DNA of 58,617 bases, taken from contig JAJYVD010000010.1 of assembly GCA_021792185.1 (NCBI GenBank), positions 1 to 58,617 of the forward strand, read 5' to 3'. Below are positions 1 through 7,372 of the stretch, piece by piece. Positions within the stretch are counted from its first letter, which is position 1. Each line of letters begins with the position of its first letter. Below the pieces are notes generated by a model, which saw only the letters and a list, made by a program, of their open reading frames with translations, did no database searches and had not been told where the DNA came from. This DNA comes from Nitrospirota bacterium. Its GTDB lineage: Bacteria; Nitrospirota; Thermodesulfovibrionia; Thermodesulfovibrionales; Dissulfurispiraceae. The translations under genes were made by a program, and so were the position numbers.

Positions 1-107
1 TCTCTCTCAGAGCCGTCGGCGTCCACCACTTCTGACTTCTAAACTGGCATCCCTTACGCCAGCGGAACCCTATCTCATACTGTTTTCATAAATCCGTCTC
101 TTTTTTC
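1..107. other. Non-coding left edge upstream of truncated receiver
   Basis: No gene is visible. The frame of the downstream receiver is closed by a TGA at 33-35, and the residues encoded between there and 108 do not look like the first half of a receiver. The stretch with GGCATCCC, ACGCCAGC and CTCATACTG loosely resembles the palindromic element found at 5491-5690, 48327-48461 and 57615-57739. It may therefore be a degraded copy that replaced the start of the receiver gene, or assembly-edge sequence. The resemblance is weak. Confidence 0.3.
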
Positions 108-449
108 ATGAAACTTTTGACATTACCGCTTTTGAAGCTTAATCCCGAACTCCCGGTCATGGTAATAACAGGATTCAGCGACGAGCATTATTATGAAGAT
201 TCCGTCAATGCGGGCGCTTCGGACTTTATAAACAAGCCGTTTTCCATCGCCGAGCTTTTAGCGAGGTTCCAGAAAATGATGCGCGACCACGAAATTGTAG
301 CTCAGATAAGGGCCGGTGAAAAAGAACTCGAAAAAATCGGCTCGGAAATGATAGCAGGCATCCAGCACGACTCGATGCAAAGGGTGACGGCACTGAAAAA
401 AGAGATCGAGTCTCTGCAAAAAAAGTTACAGGCCGGGAGTGCCGCATGA
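108..449 (+). pseudogene. Response-regulator receiver fragment with C-terminal coiled coil
   Basis: This is the C-terminal half of a CheY-like receiver. The conserved Thr (VITGF, T21), the AGASDF turn and the invariant Lys (NKPF, K43) are present, but the acidic pocket and phospho-acceptor Asp that should lie upstream are missing. Residues 65-110 form a charged helix that probably coils. The sequence closely resembles the receiver of the GGDEF regulator at 1977-2855 (AGASDFI-KPF then a RF-KMM helix), so the two are paralogues. It overlaps the next gene by 11 bp, so it was probably the cognate regulator of that kinase. ATG 108 is only the first available start; the gene is 5'-truncated. Confidence 0.65.
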
Positions 450-1962
450 CGGCCGGTCAACATCTCAAGGCATTATTTCCCATCACGCTATGTTCGGTAA
501 TTTAATAGAAAAGATCAAGGCCGGAAATCTATGGCACCTTATCTGGATAGGTGTCCTTGCCTCGGAAATTCTAATATCGGCAATAGTATCGCTTATAGGT
601 ATCGCATTCCATGGAAGGATTGTTGTTGATTATATGATTGCCGGCTTTGTTACCGCCATGATAGTTTCAGCAGTCGTTTTCGCTATGTTTGTTCACTTTA
701 TCAAACAATTACGGGAAAATGAAGAAGAACTCAGGGCAGCGCAGGAACAGGTCAACCGGAAGGCAGAGATGGAGAACTATGCAAAAAACCTCGAACATAT
801 CGTAACTCTCAGAACCGAATGCCTCAATAACGCCTTAAAGGAACTGCAGCAGCAAAAGGATTTTTCCGAAAAGCTCTTATCTGCTATCGGCGCCACAATA
901 GCGGTTCTCGATTGCGAGGGACGGATTGTAAGGGTCAACAAGGCATGGGAAACCCTGAGGGGATTCAACGAAGAAGAGGTAAAAGGCAAATACGTGTGGG
1001 ACTTTATGCATGAAGGGTCCGCCCATCTGGCAAGGATGACCCTTGAGGAAATGCTCGTCAATAAAACTGCAACCACATTTAAAATAGCCGTATTAACAAA
1101 AGACGGCAGGGAAAGAACGGTTTTAGCGAACAATGCGGTTATTGCGGATGAAAACGGCGAGGTCAAATACATTATAGCTACAGGCATCGATATTACGGAA
1201 AAAGAAATGATGGAAGAACACCTGATGGAGGCGCAGAGATTGCAGTCCATCGCAACCCTGGTTACCGGCCTTTCGCATAATTTTAACAACATACTCGTGG
1301 GCATTCTCGGATACGCCGGCCTGTTAAGGATAAAAATCTCCTCATCCGACAGCCGGGATACCCTTCAGGGTGCCGATGAAATGTTGAAATACATAGATAT
1401 CATCGAAAATTCCGTGAAAAAAGCATCCGAATTCATCAAGCATCTAATGATGTTCTCAAAAAAGACGGAATATACAAAAAAAGATGTAAGCATAGGCGAG
1501 ATAGTCGGCGATGTGCTGGATATAATCAAATCTTCGTTCCCCAAAAATATTCTAATGGAATCAAAGCTCCATTGCGAGCCTTGTAAGATCAAGGCAGACA
1601 GGGACAGGCTGCGGCAGGCTCTTATAAATATATGCATCAATGCAAAAGACGCCATGCCCGAAGGCGGAAGGCTTAAGATAGAAACCCTCGGCAAGGAGAT
1701 CATACAGCCGGAGCACATTCTCCAGAAATTCGGCAGGTATGCGATTATCAAGATAAGCGACACCGGACAGGGCATGGATGAAGAGACCAAACGAAGAATA
1801 TTCGAACCGTTCTTTACCACAAAGGGGCTGCTTCACCACACAGGGCTCGGCCTTTCCATAGCGCACAGCATCATTAAAGATCACAACGGCTATATCGCGG
1901 TGGACAATAACAGCGAAGCTGAAAATGGCACAACATTTACGGTATATCTGCCGGTGGTGTAA
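439..1962 (+). CDS. Membrane-bound PAS sensor histidine kinase
   Basis: A transmitter kinase of about 507 residues. Two membrane helices (about 35-58 and 66-89) are followed by a coiled linker, one PAS domain (about 142-255), a HisKA helix with phospho-acceptor H280 in GLSHNFNN, and an HATPase_c domain with an N box (INICINAKDA), a G1 box (DTGQGM), an F box (FEPFFTTKG) and a G2 box (GLGLS). The SHNFNN H-box is of the AHDFNN type common in hybrid-like kinases. The GTG at 439 overlaps the preceding receiver; ATG 490 (MFGNLIEK) is an equally good start. There is no recognisable extracellular sensor, so the signal is probably read by the cytoplasmic PAS or the membrane helices. Confidence 0.88.
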   Translation: MPHDGRSTSQGIISHHAMFGNLIEKIKAGNLWHLIWIGVLASEILISAIVSLIGIAFHGRIVVDYMIAGFVTAMIVSAVVFAMFVHFIKQLRENEEELRAAQEQVNRKAEMENYAKNLEHIVTLRTECLNNALKELQQQKDFSEKLLSAIGATIAVLDCEGRIVRVNKAWETLRGFNEEEVKGKYVWDFMHEGSAHLARMTLEEMLVNKTATTFKIAVLTKDGRERTVLANNAVIADENGEVKYIIATGIDITEKEMMEEHLMEAQRLQSIATLVTGLSHNFNNILVGILGYAGLLRIKISSSDSRDTLQGADEMLKYIDIIENSVKKASEFIKHLMMFSKKTEYTKKDVSIGEIVGDVLDIIKSSFPKNILMESKLHCEPCKIKADRDRLRQALINICINAKDAMPEGGRLKIETLGKEIIQPEHILQKFGRYAIIKISDTGQGMDEETKRRIFEPFFTTKGLLHHTGLGLSIAHSIIKDHNGYIAVDNNSEAENGTTFTVYLPVV

Positions 1963-1976
1963 AAGGGCCTGCGGCG

Positions 1977-2855
1977 CTAAACGGTCTCAGGGGCCAGTAT
2001 CTCCACCCTGTTCCTCCCCTTGTTTTTGGCGGAGTATAAAGCCACGTCGGCCCTCCTGATGAAATTTTCTTCATCCTCGTTCAGCGCGTATTCGGAGACT
2101 CCGAAACTGCAGGTTATCCTGCTCAACTGCCCGAACTTATGCGCCTCTATCTTCATACGCAATTTTTCGGCAAGACTTCGCGCTCCCTCTATATCGGTAG
2201 ACGGCATAAGTATAATGAACTCCTCGCCGCCGTATCGGGCAAAGATATCGATTTTACGTATATTGCGCTCGGTTACCCTCGCTATCTCCTTAAGGACATA
2301 ATCTCCTACCTGATGGCCGTAATTATCATTGACGTCCTTGAAGCGGTCTATATCGAACATTACGATGGATAGCCGCTGTCCGTACCTCACCGTCCTCTCT
2401 ATCTCCCGCCTGAGTTCGTCGACGAATTTCTTCCTATTGAACACGCCGGTGAGGTGGTCCTTTTTGGAAAGGAAAATGATTTCATTGACGCTCATCATCT
2501 TATGGAATCTCAGCAAAAATTCCTCGGGGGAAAACGGCTTGCCTATAAAGTCGCTTGCGCCTGCCTCCACGGCCTCTTTTGCCGAATATTCGTTTGTAAA
2601 AGCGGTCATTACCATGATGGGAAGGTCGTGATATGATTTCGAAAGCTCCATTGTTAAGACAATGCCGTCCATATTGGGCATGGCTATATCCGTTACTACC
2701 ACATCGAATTTGTCAGCGGCGACCTTATCGATGGCCTCGACTCCATCCGATGCCGTTTCGCATTTATGCCCCTTAGAGGACAAAAGTTCGACAAGGAGCT
2801 GTTTTACCGCTTTTTCATCGTCCACGATAAGTACTTTATAGCCTGACATCTTCAT
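1977..2855 (-). CDS. Receiver-GGDEF response regulator (diguanylate cyclase)
   Basis: A 292-residue PleD/WspR-like regulator predicted to make c-di-GMP from two GTP when phosphorylated. The receiver (about 5-122) has the VDDE acidic pocket, phospho-acceptor D56 (VTDIAMP), Thr84 and Lys106. The GGDEF domain follows directly, with FDIDRFKDVND, the active site GGEEF (209-213) and an RxxD inhibitory site (RKID, 200-203) five residues before it, so product inhibition is expected. An open frame extends upstream to 2912, but ATG 2855 or 2849 (MKMSGYKVL / MSGYKVL) fits the family. It converges on the histidine kinase with a 14-bp gap. Its partner kinase is unknown; the plus-strand kinase is a candidate. 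Confidence 0.92.
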   Translation of the reverse strand: MKMSGYKVLIVDDEKAVKQLLVELLSSKGHKCETASDGVEAIDKVAADKFDVVVTDIAMPNMDGIVLTMELSKSYHDLPIMVMTAFTNEYSAKEAVEAGASDFIGKPFSPEEFLLRFHKMMSVNEIIFLSKKDHLTGVFNRKKFVDELRREIERTVRYGQRLSIVMFDIDRFKDVNDNYGHQVGDYVLKEIARVTERNIRKIDIFARYGGEEFIILMPSTDIEGARSLAEKLRMKIEAHKFGQLSRITCSFGVSEYALNEDEENFIRRADVALYSAKNKGRNRVEILAPETV

Positions 2856-2953
2856 ATTTTTATTATGACGCAAATAGCATTTAAAATAAACCAATGCTGG
2901 ATATTTTTTCAATTTTTACGCGGAAAAACATCAGGCAGAAAAAATGAACTTTA

Positions 2954-3772
2954 TTACTCCTGCTGTTGCTGCTGTTGCTGCTGCTTGTATAAAATCATGT
3001 ATTCCTTTTCCATGTCCTCGTACTGCTTCTGCATATCATCAAACATCTTGCTCTTTTCCTGAAGTTTGGACTCGAATTCCGTCAATGTCTGCCTCAACTT
3101 CTCCCTCTCCTGCATCAACTCCCCGTACTTGCCCTCATCCATCCCCGCGCTTACGCCTTCTACATCCCCGGCCTCTTCCCATATTTTTTTCAATTCGTCT
3201 TCCCATGCCCTGAACTTTTCATTGAGGTTTTCGTTCTCTTTTGAGAGTATTTCAACATACGATTCAAGTTCCTTGTTATTGCCCTCAAACGACTCTATCA
3301 TCTCTGCAATACCCTTATTTTCAGGCGACTCTCCGAACATTGTAACAAGTCTGCTCTTCAGGTTATTATAGCCGCCCTGAATCGACGATAACTTCGTCTG
3401 CGCGCCGTCGAATATATCCTTGTAGCACATCAAATCCAGTATCTTGCCCTTCTGGGAATCGATTATTCTATGCATCTTATTGACCTTGACTGCCAGGGAA
3501 CTTTCACCGGCAGCTTCTGCCGTCTCTACCGGCTGCGGCTCGCCTGATGCCTCTTCCGGCTGCTTTGCCGCTGCCGTCTCGGGAAGCGGAGCAGGTTCCC
3601 CGCCGGTTTGTCCTTCGGCTGTATTCTTTGCGTCGGCGAGTTCCTTCATGGTCTTCCGATAGAGCATCGCGTGTTTCCTGTTTTTTGAAAAGAAATATAC
3701 GGTCAACAGCAGCATTATCAGCGCGAACTCGATAAGCAGCATGAAATAAAGGGCATCGATAGTTATGATCAT
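2954..3772 (-). CDS. Membrane-anchored coiled-coil protein with C-terminal polyglutamine tail
   Basis: Not recognised as a named family. The 272 residues start with a membrane helix (about 8-28), followed by a Pro/Ala/Glu-rich stretch (about 50-90) and a long acidic coiled coil (about 95-265). The protein ends in eight consecutive glutamines and a Glu, encoded by a 9-bp repeat (CAGCAGCAA). Its start overlaps the stop of the VWA gene by 4 bp (ATGA), so the two are translationally coupled and probably act together in the inner membrane. Short ancestral repeats make the tail length likely to vary between strains. Function unknown. Confidence 0.7.
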   Translation of the reverse strand: MIITIDALYFMLLIEFALIMLLLTVYFFSKNRKHAMLYRKTMKELADAKNTAEGQTGGEPAPLPETAAAKQPEEASGEPQPVETAEAAGESSLAVKVNKMHRIIDSQKGKILDLMCYKDIFDGAQTKLSSIQGGYNNLKSRLVTMFGESPENKGIAEMIESFEGNNKELESYVEILSKENENLNEKFRAWEDELKKIWEEAGDVEGVSAGMDEGKYGELMQEREKLRQTLTEFESKLQEKSKMFDDMQKQYEDMEKEYMILYKQQQQQQQQE

Positions 3773-5244
3773 TTCTTTTCCTTCCTCTTTTTGGGTTTTA
3801 ATTCTCTCATAATAAGCGCCTTCCTCGCAAACAAAAAAATGCCGACGGCAACCAAAAGCGAAAGGTTTATAATGCCGAATTTAATGAGTGCGTCATTCCA
3901 TGAAGACCCCTTCTTTTTTGCTTCGGTCTTCACGGAAGGCTGAGCAGCCTTTTGAGGCGGAGGTTCGACCGATTTGAATTGAATCACCTTCTCGCGCTTG
4001 AATGTCTTGCTTTCCGCAGCTATTTTCAGCGCGTGTTCACCGGCGCTGTTGACCGTAAAAACAGCGGAATACCTTCCGTCTTTAGCGCTGTCCTGAAGTC
4101 CGAGCTTTGCGCTTTTGCCGTCAGGGGTCGTGATCTCGGCGGCAAAAGAAACCTGATCGAGTACGGCCTTCTCCGCCAATACGCCCCCTTCTTTTTCGAG
4201 CCACGCGTCAATTTTTATAGAGTCTCCCTTATTGACGAAGCCTTTGTCAAAAGAGCTTTTAAGACTGAGATTCGTTATTACAAAAACCTTGTTCCCCTCT
4301 TTAGTGCTGAGTTTCACTCTCCATGCGCCCTCTGCCGGCTCTTTGATGGTAATCATGTCAAATGTCTTTGATTCGTACCACTGCATGTTTTTCCCGTACT
4401 TTGCAGGGCCGTGTTTCTTTTTAGATGGATCTACAAGCGTGGTGGAGGTTCCGGGCGCCTTGCTGATAAGCAGTATAGCCTCGTTTATATCCCTGTCAAT
4501 GCTGAAGGAATCACCCTCAAGCGGCACGGTGTCGGGGGATTTGATCTTTTCGAAGATGGATGCGAATATAACATGAAGGTCTTTATCCTCCTTTGCAAGC
4601 CTGAAGAAGCCTCCTGTGGCCTTTGCCATGTCTTCGAGGAGCTTTGCATCAGACAACTCGGTAAAGGCTATGGAATATAGCTTTATGCCGGCCTTAGCAA
4701 GTTCAGACAAAAACCCCGACAACTCCGCAAAGGCCGCGTCGTCCTTCTCTTTTGAGCCGAGCGCAAGCTTGCCGTCGGACATTAAAATAAGCACCTTGTT
4801 CCTGTTTGAAGACTTAAGCTCTTCAACTCCTTTTTTCACGGCATCGGTAATGTTCGTGGAAAACTCCTTTGAAGTTACACTATTGACGGCATTGAAAAGC
4901 CTTCCCTGATTTTTCTTTGTATTCTGCGTAAGATGCGCCAACACCTTCGCGGAATCTCCGAAACTTACAACCCCGACATTATCTTCAGAACCGAGAAGCG
5001 ATATGAAAAGCCGCGCCGCGGGTTTTCTGTAGCTCTGAGGATCTGTTTTTTTCATACTGCCGGAACTGTCCATCAAAATAACAATATCAAACCCGACTTT
5101 ATCTGGCTGCTTTTGCTCGACCGGCTGTTGTGGTTTAACGGATTCTTTCTTTTCAACTGGAGAGTTATCCGCAGCAAAAGCTGCAGACAAGAAAAATGCG
5201 AACAGGAAGGCTACCGTTAGAATATATGCTTTTTTCATAGTCAT
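3769..5244 (-). CDS. Exported VWA-domain protein with C-terminal membrane anchor
   Basis: 491 residues. A signal peptide (about 1-25, ending AFAAD) precedes a Pro/Lys/Gln-rich linker and a von Willebrand A domain (about 52-225) with a complete MIDAS start DSSGS after hydrophobic FDIVILM and the second-loop SDG. The middle region (about 240-430) looks like beta-sandwich repeats. A hydrophobic helix (about 455-472) and a basic tail anchor the C-terminus in the membrane, so the VWA domain should face the periplasm. VWA domains bind protein ligands through a metal ion; the coupled coiled-coil gene downstream is the obvious partner. It is the first gene after tRNA-Ser. Confidence 0.82.
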   Translation of the reverse strand: MTMKKAYILTVAFLFAFFLSAAFAADNSPVEKKESVKPQQPVEQKQPDKVGFDIVILMDSSGSMKKTDPQSYRKPAARLFISLLGSEDNVGVVSFGDSAKVLAHLTQNTKKNQGRLFNAVNSVTSKEFSTNITDAVKKGVEELKSSNRNKVLILMSDGKLALGSKEKDDAAFAELSGFLSELAKAGIKLYSIAFTELSDAKLLEDMAKATGGFFRLAKEDKDLHVIFASIFEKIKSPDTVPLEGDSFSIDRDINEAILLISKAPGTSTTLVDPSKKKHGPAKYGKNMQWYESKTFDMITIKEPAEGAWRVKLSTKEGNKVFVITNLSLKSSFDKGFVNKGDSIKIDAWLEKEGGVLAEKAVLDQVSFAAEITTPDGKSAKLGLQDSAKDGRYSAVFTVNSAGEHALKIAAESKTFKREKVIQFKSVEPPPQKAAQPSVKTEAKKKGSSWNDALIKFGIINLSLLVAVGIFLFARKALIMRELKPKKRKEKK

Positions 5245-5300
5245 TATTCTTATCGGAATTCTTACATAGAACTATAGCATAAAACGGTGCATAAAATATC

Positions 5301-5390
<90 letters not shown>

Positions 5391-5398
5391 AAAAACAA

Positions 5399-5433
5399 CA
5401 GTAATCAGTCATCAGTGATCAGTGAATAGTTTA
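5399..5433. repeat. Tandem heptamer array (CAGTNAT) beside tRNA-Ser
   Basis: Five consecutive 7-bp units start at 5399: CAGTAAT, CAGTCAT, CAGTGAT, CAGTGAA and the degenerate TAGTTTA. The array begins 9 bp upstream of the 5' end of tRNA-Ser, where its promoter would be expected. No facing arm is visible. Same type of sequence as the other short-unit arrays in the window, but with a different unit. Confidence 0.75.
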
Positions 5434-5490
5434 AAACAAAAGACTACAATTAAGGAATACCCATAAATTTATTCATAAATTACAATAGCC

Positions 5491-5690
5491 GAAGCGGAAG
5501 ACAAAGTATTGGAGCGACTTCGGCAGCCCAAGCGTAACGCAGGTTAAGGTTGAGGTTAAGGTTAAGAAAGAAAAACTCAGCCTCAACCTTAGCCTTAACC
5601 TGTCGTTGAAAGGCGGGATGCCTTTCGAGAATGAAGCGGAAATGCTTTGGCTTCCGGCATGAAAACATTTATAAAGGCTTTGAAGCCATG
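5491..5690. repeat. Palindromic element A, copy 1 (middle replaced by hexamer hairpin)
   Basis: The gene-free stretch 5391-5705 holds this element, which ends about 15 bp from the tadA stop codon. Its block at 5500-5538 matches 57696-57734 in inverted orientation at 37 of 39 positions, and 5608-5644 matches 57626-57662 at 36 of 37. The two ends also resemble each other as inverted repeats (GCCGAAGC... against ...GCTTCCGGC). The 69 bp between the conserved blocks is unrelated to the other copy and is made of the hexamer hairpin annotated separately. Adjoining sequence 5665-5697 resembles the terminal repeat of the element at 10211-10543. Confidence 0.8.
5540..5602. repeat. Inverted hexamer array (AGGTTA) hairpin
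   Basis: A left arm of AGGTTA/AGGTTG units (5540-5566) faces a right arm of CCTTAA/CCTCAA units (5576-5602) across a 9-nt A-rich loop. Of 27 paired positions 22 are Watson-Crick; three of the other five are G-T wobbles on the plus strand. The same unit makes the hairpin at 40356-40451. Confidence 0.85.
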
Positions 5691-5705
5691 CCTGTTTTGA
5701 CGAGA

Positions 5706-6155
5706 TTATCTGCGCTCTTGAAAAAACCTTTTCAATAAGGCCGCGCACTCTTCCTCAAGGACGCCGGAAACGACCTCAACCTGATGATTCAATCTTTTAT
5801 CCGAAAGTATTTGATAGAGGTTTTGGACCGCTCCCGCCTTGGTATCCCCGCATCCGTATACAAGCCTTCCGAGCCGGGCATTCACCATTGCGCCCGCGCA
5901 CATTACGCACGGCTCTTTCGTTACGTAAAGGGTAGCGCCGGTCAGCCGCCAGTTTTCGACCTTGCGCGACCCTTCTTTCATTGCAAGAACTTCTGCGTGC
6001 GCCGTGGGATCAAAGGTCGATTCCCTGCAATTATGGGCGCTCGCGACTATTTCATTATTTATAACAAGAATTGCCCCTACAGGAACTTCGCCCTCATTGA
6101 AAGCGTCTTCAGCCTCTTTAAGGGCAAGCCTCATGAAATCGATATCATGGATCAT
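5706..6155 (-). CDS. tadA: tRNA-specific adenosine deaminase
   Basis: 149 residues, normal length for TadA, which converts A34 to inosine in tRNA-Arg(ACG) and is usually essential. The zinc-dependent deaminase signature is complete: H53-A-E55 and P82-C83-VM-C86, with a GEVPVGA substrate loop at 22-28. The stop codon adjoins palindromic element A. The upstream gene hypA ends 4 bp before its start, so the two are probably co-transcribed. Confidence 0.94.
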   Translation of the reverse strand: MIHDIDFMRLALKEAEDAFNEGEVPVGAILVINNEIVASAHNCRESTFDPTAHAEVLAMKEGSRKVENWRLTGATLYVTKEPCVMCAGAMVNARLGRLVYGCGDTKAGAVQNLYQILSDKRLNHQVEVVSGVLEEECAALLKRFFQERR

Positions 6156-6159
6156 TTTA

Positions 6160-6510
6160 TCAGACGCTCTCTACTTCCAGTCCCGTTAATTCCACTCCGT
6201 TTCCGGATTCTATTATGACCGAACCGCTTCCACAGCCCGGACATTCGAAGACAAAATCTTTATTTACGCCGAATTCGCCGCCGCAGGTCTTACAGCGGCC
6301 GGTTGTAGGTATTTCGACAATCGTAAGGGATGCCTCGCTTGCGATGCTCCCTGCCTTCAGGGCATCGAAGTTAAAAATCAAGGCCTCGGCAGATACTGCC
6401 GAGGCCTTTCCAATCTTTACTTCTATGTTTTTTATCCTTCTGAAACCGCTGTCTTTACATTTCCAAACGGCCGTTTCGAGAAGACTCTCGGCAATGAAAA
6501 CCTCATGCAT
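6160..6510 (-). CDS. hypA: Hydrogenase nickel-insertion metallochaperone HypA
   Basis: 116 residues. HypA delivers nickel to [NiFe]-hydrogenase large subunits with HypB. The N-terminal Met-His-Glu nickel site is present (M1-H2-E3), as is the structural zinc site with two CxxC pairs (C73/C76 and C90/C93). No hydrogenase structural gene or other hyp gene lies in the window, so its client must be encoded elsewhere, or this is a stand-alone copy. It sits 4 bp from tadA and 3 bp from the YtxH-like gene. Confidence 0.92.
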   Translation of the reverse strand: MHEVFIAESLLETAVWKCKDSGFRRIKNIEVKIGKASAVSAEALIFNFDALKAGSIASEASLTIVEIPTTGRCKTCGGEFGVNKDFVFECPGCGSGSVIIESGNGVELTGLEVESV

Positions 6511-6513
6511 GAA

Positions 6514-6822
6514 CTACTTATGCACTTCCTTCTCGTAAGCCTCCTTGCCTGCATCGATGGCCGCAGTGATAGCCGACTTTCTCTCTTCGTAGATACCCTT
6601 TCCTTTTTCAACGGTCGATGAGACCATCTCCTTGGCGTGGCTTACATACTCTGTCGCCTTTTCCTTCGCTTCATCCGTCATCTCGCGTATCTTTCTCCTT
6701 GTTTCGGCTCCGGACTGCGGCGCCATAAGCAGGGCAACGCCCGCGCCTACCATACCGCCCAAAAGGAATGAAAGCAATACCGAACCCGCGCTGAAACCGT
6801 CTTCTTCGTGTCTCATTGTCAT
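6514..6822 (-). CDS. YtxH-domain small membrane protein
   Basis: 102 residues. A glycine-rich membrane helix (about 10-32, SFLLGGMVGAGVALLMAP) is followed by the PQSGAETR motif typical of YtxH-type proteins and an amphipathic, lysine/glutamate-rich helix. Members are linked to envelope or general stress; the biochemical role is not known. A good ribosome-binding site (AAAGGAGG) precedes the start. It forms a pair with the upstream DUF948 gene, as in many bacteria, and here a repeat array lies between them. Confidence 0.8.
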   Translation of the reverse strand: MTMRHEEDGFSAGSVLLSFLLGGMVGAGVALLMAPQSGAETRRKIREMTDEAKEKATEYVSHAKEMVSSTVEKGKGIYEERKSAITAAIDAGKEAYEKEVHK

Positions 6823-6834
6823 AACCTCCTTTCT

Positions 6835-6945
6835 TAAAGTAGCTAAATAGTTAAGTAGCTAAGGGGTTAAGGGAAAGAACTAAAAATAACTTAAAAAATG
6901 TTTTTTACCTTAACTACTAACTACTTAATCCCTTGACTACCTTGA
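6835..6945. repeat. Inverted short-unit array (TAGTTAAG type)
   Basis: Left arm (about 6836-6876) has units like TAGCTAAA, TAGTTAAG and TAGCTAAGG; right arm (about 6908-6945) has CTTAACTA, CTAACTACTTAA and CCCTTGACTA. The reverse complement of the right arm matches the left at most positions. The stop codon TAG of the DUF948 gene (6937-6939) lies inside the right arm. Confidence 0.7.
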
Positions 6946-7341
6946 ACTAAGTTGTTTTATTAAAACCTCAAGCGCCGCCTTAACGCCGGCCTTTATGCCG
7001 AAAACCCTTAACGACACCCCTTCCCTCACATTATGAACAATACTGCTGAGCGCCTTCACATTTTCCGTTATTTCATAAGCCGCATCGGAAAGCTCCCTGA
7101 CATTGCCGGTTGCGATTCCCACATCGTCGCTTACCTTGCGGAGGCTTTTCAGGGTCTGCTCCGTCTCTTTTAGAACCGGCTCTATCTTATCTTCCGTATC
7201 TTTTAAAAATTCCCTAAAAGCGGCAGCAGCCCTTCTTATCTCCAGCGACGCGTAAATAAGAAAAAAAATAGCGGCGGAAAACCCGAGCGCCATGATAAAA
7301 AAACCTACGCTCAAAATTATTACCCACGATTGGTCAGCCAT
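6937..7341 (-). CDS. DUF948 membrane protein
   Basis: 134 residues. An N-terminal membrane helix (about 7-30) is followed by a continuous heptad-patterned helix (about 35-115), as in the DUF948 family of single-pass proteins with methyl-accepting-chemotaxis-like coiled coils. The last residues and the stop are encoded within the repeat array. Probably co-transcribed with the YtxH gene, its usual neighbour. Function unknown. Confidence 0.78.
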   Translation of the reverse strand: MADQSWVIILSVGFFIMALGFSAAIFFLIYASLEIRRAAAAFREFLKDTEDKIEPVLKETEQTLKSLRKVSDDVGIATGNVRELSDAAYEITENVKALSSIVHNVREGVSLRVFGIKAGVKAALEVLIKQLSSR

Positions 7342-7372
7342 CCTGCCTCCTTTCTCAAAAAGTATAACACAT

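Noticed and set aside
5540-5602. CRISPR array
   Set aside because: Units are 6 bp, directly adjacent and without unique spacers; no cas genes anywhere in the window.
5473-5748. Reading frames across element A copy 1
   Set aside because: Leu-Arg and Leu-Asn runs are simply the translation of the hexamer hairpin.
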